Source: Chloroflexota bacterium (lineage in GTDB: Bacteria > Chloroflexota > Dehalococcoidia > SM23-28-2 > RBG-16-64-32). From it: a DNA stretch of 7,526 nucleotides. The notes under the pieces are model-generated. The model worked only from the letters and a program-made list of their open reading frames with translations. It made no database searches and was not told where the DNA came from. Positions 5,618-7,526 of this stretch are shown piece by piece. The translations under genes and the position numbers were made by a program. Where the stretch lies: NCBI GenBank assembly GCA_022560365.1, contig JADFTG010000052.1, positions 1-7,526 on the forward strand. Reading direction: 5' to 3'. Numbering within the stretch: position 1 is the stretch's first letter; each line of letters opens with the position of its first letter.

Positions 5618-6748
5618 CTAGACTTCCATTAGTTGGGCGACCTTTTCGCGGTGGTAGTCCGCGTCGCCCCACATCAGCTCCATCCACTTCTGGCGGCGGA
5701 AGTAGAGCTGGATCTTGTACTCCTTCGTGAAGCCGATGCCGCCGTGGATCTGCTGGCCGTGCGCCACCACGCGGCGGCTGGCGTCGGAAGCCCAGGCCTT
5801 GGCCATCGAGATCATCAGGTCGGCGTCGTCCTCGCCCTCGGTCAGGCTCCAGGCTGCTTTGTAGGTGATGAAGCGCGAGCCGTCGACGTCGATGACAGCG
5901 TCGGCGAGCTTGTGCTGGATCGCCTGGAAAGAGCCGATCGGCCGGCCGAACTGCACACGCTCCTTGGCGTAGTTGAGCGTCGTGTCGAAGTCCATCTGCG
6001 ACAGGCCGACGAGGTAGGCGCAGGCAGCCACCGTGGCGACCTTCGACACCTTGTCGACGGTCTCCCAGCCCTTGCCCTCGCTACCGAGGACGTTGGCCGC
6101 AGGGACCTTGACGTTGTCGAAGACGACTTCGCACTGCTTGTCGGAGGCGATCGTCTTAAGCAGCTCGAACTTGATGCCGTCCGACTTCGAGTCAACGATG
6201 AATAGCGTGACGCCGTCCTCGCCGGTACCGCCCGTGCGCGCGACGACGACCATGTAGTCAGTGACGTGGGCGTCGGGGACGAAGAGCTTCGTGCCGTTGA
6301 GGACGTAGTCGCTGCCATCCTTCTTCGCCTCCAGCGTCACGCCGTCAGCGGTCCACTTGGCGGAAGGCTCGGTCAGGGCCATCGTCATGATCGTTTCGCC
6401 GGCGGCGATCTTCGGCAGGTACTGCGCCTTCTGCTCGTCCGTCCCGGCCTCCATGATCGGCACGGCGCCGAGGACGACGGTGCTGATGAACGGCCCTGGC
6501 ACGAGCGCCCGGCCAAACTCCTCGAGGAGCACGACCAGCTCGCAGAGTGTCATCCCCGCGCCGCCCTGGTCCTCCGGGATGATCAGACCCATCCAGCCCT
6601 GTTCGGCCATCTTCTTCCAGAGGTCGGGCGAGTATCCCTGCTCGTCTTCTTCCATCTCTCGCACGAGAGTTTCGGGGCATTCCTTCTCCAGGAAGTCTCG
6701 GGCGAAGTTCTTCAGCATCTCCTGTTGTTCGTCTAGACCCAGGTCCAT
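5618..6748 (-). CDS. Acyl-CoA dehydrogenase family protein, probable non-catalytic subunit of a heteromer
   Basis: The 376-residue product has normal length for the acyl-CoA dehydrogenase family, FAD enzymes that introduce the alpha-beta double bond in acyl-CoA oxidation. Domains in order: N-terminal helical (1-120, LGLDEQQEMLKNFARDFL), middle beta (121-225, ALTEPSAKW in place of the usual ALTEPGAGSD; then FDNVKVPAANVLG), and C-terminal helical (226-376), with ERVQFGRPIGSFQAIQHKLAD (263-283) and QIHGGIGFTKEY (333-344), which normally contact FAD across the dimer. Neither usual catalytic Glu position holds Glu: the helix-G site falls at about Ala238, and the C-terminal EGT site reads WGDADYH (360-366). 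By analogy with the mycobacterial ChsE heterotetramers this may be the subunit without the base, paired with the upstream gene. GGAGGAGG lies 7 nt before the ATG, and 25 nt separate it from the upstream stop. The acyl substrate cannot be told from sequence. Confidence 0.88.
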   Translation of the reverse strand: MDLGLDEQQEMLKNFARDFLEKECPETLVREMEEDEQGYSPDLWKKMAEQGWMGLIIPEDQGGAGMTLCELVVLLEEFGRALVPGPFISTVVLGAVPIMEAGTDEQKAQYLPKIAAGETIMTMALTEPSAKWTADGVTLEAKKDGSDYVLNGTKLFVPDAHVTDYMVVVARTGGTGEDGVTLFIVDSKSDGIKFELLKTIASDKQCEVVFDNVKVPAANVLGSEGKGWETVDKVSKVATVAACAYLVGLSQMDFDTTLNYAKERVQFGRPIGSFQAIQHKLADAVIDVDGSRFITYKAAWSLTEGEDDADLMISMAKAWASDASRRVVAHGQQIHGGIGFTKEYKIQLYFRRQKWMELMWGDADYHREKVAQLMEV

Positions 6749-6755
6749 GGGGCGT

Positions 6756-6763
6756 CCTCCTCC
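6756..6763 (-). promoter_or_regulatory. Strong Shine-Dalgarno of the second acyl-CoA dehydrogenase gene
   Basis: The minus strand reads GGAGGAGG, 7 nt before the ATG at 6748. It lies in the 25-nt gap between the two dehydrogenase genes and supports efficient independent initiation of the second subunit. Confidence 0.8.
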
Positions 6764-6773
6764 GTCGTTGTCT

Positions 6774-7526
6774 CTACTGGCGCGGTAGCCCGAGGCCCCG
6801 CGTAGCGATGATGTTCTTCTGGATTTCGGTCGTGCCGCCGCCGACTGCCAGCCCCGTCTGCCAGAGGTACTGGCGTTCGAAGCGGCCCTTCAGCGGTGCG
6901 TACTTGTCCTGGTGGTCGAGCTGGCCGTAGAGACCCATGATCTCGAGGCCCGAGCGGGCCATCCGCAGTTGCATGTCGGTGTTGAACAGCTTGGCGATCG
7001 ATGCTTCGTAGTTCGGTACCGCGCCACGGGACTGCAGCGTGACGACGCGGTACGAGAGCAGGCGTCCCAGCTCCGCCTCGATCGCCGCGTCGCTCAGACG
7101 CGAGCGTACGCGCGACTCGTCGATCAGGCGGTGGCCGTTCCAGGGTGTGTCCACGCAGTACTGCACCAGGTCGCGCACCATGCGGCCGGCGCCGACCGCG
7201 CCGCCGATGGAGGAGCGCTCGAAGTCGAGCGTCGTCGCCGCCATGTACCAGCCGCGGTTCTCCTCACCCAGGAGGTTCTCGCGTGGGACACGGACGTTGT
7301 CGAAGAAGACTTCGTTGAAGGCGTGGTTGTCCATCATGTCGATCAGCGGCGTCGTCGTCAGGCCCTGCGCCTTCATGTCGACGAGGAAGTACGAGATGCC
7401 CTTGTGCTTGGGCGCCTCGGGGTCGGTGCGCGCGATCAGGATCATCCAGTCGGCGTAGTGGGCGCCGGAGGTCCACACCTTCTGGCCGTTGATCACGTAG
7501 GCGTCGCCGTCGCGCACGGCGCTCGT
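6774..7526 (-). CDS. Acyl-CoA dehydrogenase family protein, probable catalytic subunit (N-terminus outside window)
   Basis: The frame is open through the window edge at 7526, so about the first 150 residues are missing; the GTG near 7517 is internal (context TSAVRDGDAYVINGQKVWTSGA is mid-domain). The visible part has the middle-domain strand pattern DAYVINGQKVWTSGAHYADW, the loop FFDNVRVPRENLLGEENRGW, and the C-terminal helical domain ending GGGTTEIQKNIIATRGLGLPR. The C-terminal position that is the catalytic Glu in medium-chain enzymes (EGT motif) is Gly here (GGGT). However, LDFERSS carries a Glu (codon 7220-7218) at the helix-G position that is catalytic in isovaleryl-CoA dehydrogenase (LDLERLV), so this subunit is probably active. 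A classic FGRPI segment is absent; the equivalent region reads WNGHRLIDESRVRSRLSDAA. That is typical of the diverged FadE proteins found in steroid and long-side-chain catabolism. It is first of the pair, with its promoter outside the window. Confidence 0.88.
   Translation of the reverse strand, partial: TSAVRDGDAYVINGQKVWTSGAHYADWMILIARTDPEAPKHKGISYFLVDMKAQGLTTTPLIDMMDNHAFNEVFFDNVRVPRENLLGEENRGWYMAATTLDFERSSIGGAVGAGRMVRDLVQYCVDTPWNGHRLIDESRVRSRLSDAAIEAELGRLLSYRVVTLQSRGAVPNYEASIAKLFNTDMQLRMARSGLEIMGLYGQLDHQDKYAPLKGRFERQYLWQTGLAVGGGTTEIQKNIIATRGLGLPRQ

Noticed and set aside
7497..7517. GTG near 7517 as the start of the first acyl-CoA dehydrogenase
   Set aside because: The frame stays open to the window edge and the sequence there is middle-domain, so the true start lies outside the window.

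Overview
The window is GC-rich bacterial DNA, densely packed and almost entirely coding, with no mobile element, CRISPR array, rRNA or tRNA visible. Several traits fit a Chloroflexota-type bacterium (for example a Dehalococcoidia-like lineage): a lipoprotein with a long Pro-Thr/Ser linker, paired acyl-CoA dehydrogenases, and a compact dnaJ-prmA-rsmE cluster without hrcA, grpE or dnaK. This placement is an inference from style and gene content, not from a marker gene.

Layout, left to right. (1) At 1-173 on the minus strand is the N-terminus of a probable O6-alkylguanine-DNA alkyltransferase, with a strong Shine-Dalgarno and an extended -10 promoter. (2) At 259-1260 on the plus strand is an exported lipoprotein with a C-terminal M23 (LytM-type) zinc peptidase domain. 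(3) At 4054-1257 on the minus strand is the run dnaJ, prmA, rsmE: a chaperone, the L11 methyltransferase and the 16S rRNA U1498 methyltransferase, tightly spaced and probably cotranscribed. The rsmE stop and the peptidase stop share one CTAG palindrome. (4) At 4055-4191 is a divergent control region. On the dnaJ side a TGATACAAT extended -10 lies so close to the GTG that the transcript is probably leaderless. On the other side a consensus-like promoter is covered by two tandem inverted repeats of one TATGC/GCATA half-site. (5) At 4192-5534 on the plus strand is a 372-residue regulator with a C-terminal ArsR-type winged helix and a large cysteine-containing N-terminal domain. It is translationally coupled by ATGA to a 75-residue basic protein of unknown function. 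(6) At 5567-5592 is a strong bidirectional terminator. (7) At 7526-5618 on the minus strand are two acyl-CoA dehydrogenase genes. The first keeps a candidate catalytic Glu and the second appears to have lost it, which suggests a heteromeric enzyme of the steroid/side-chain-degradation type.

Most of the window is housekeeping. The least explained part, and the best candidate for something undescribed, is the arsR-like regulator, its patterned operator region and its coupled small protein.
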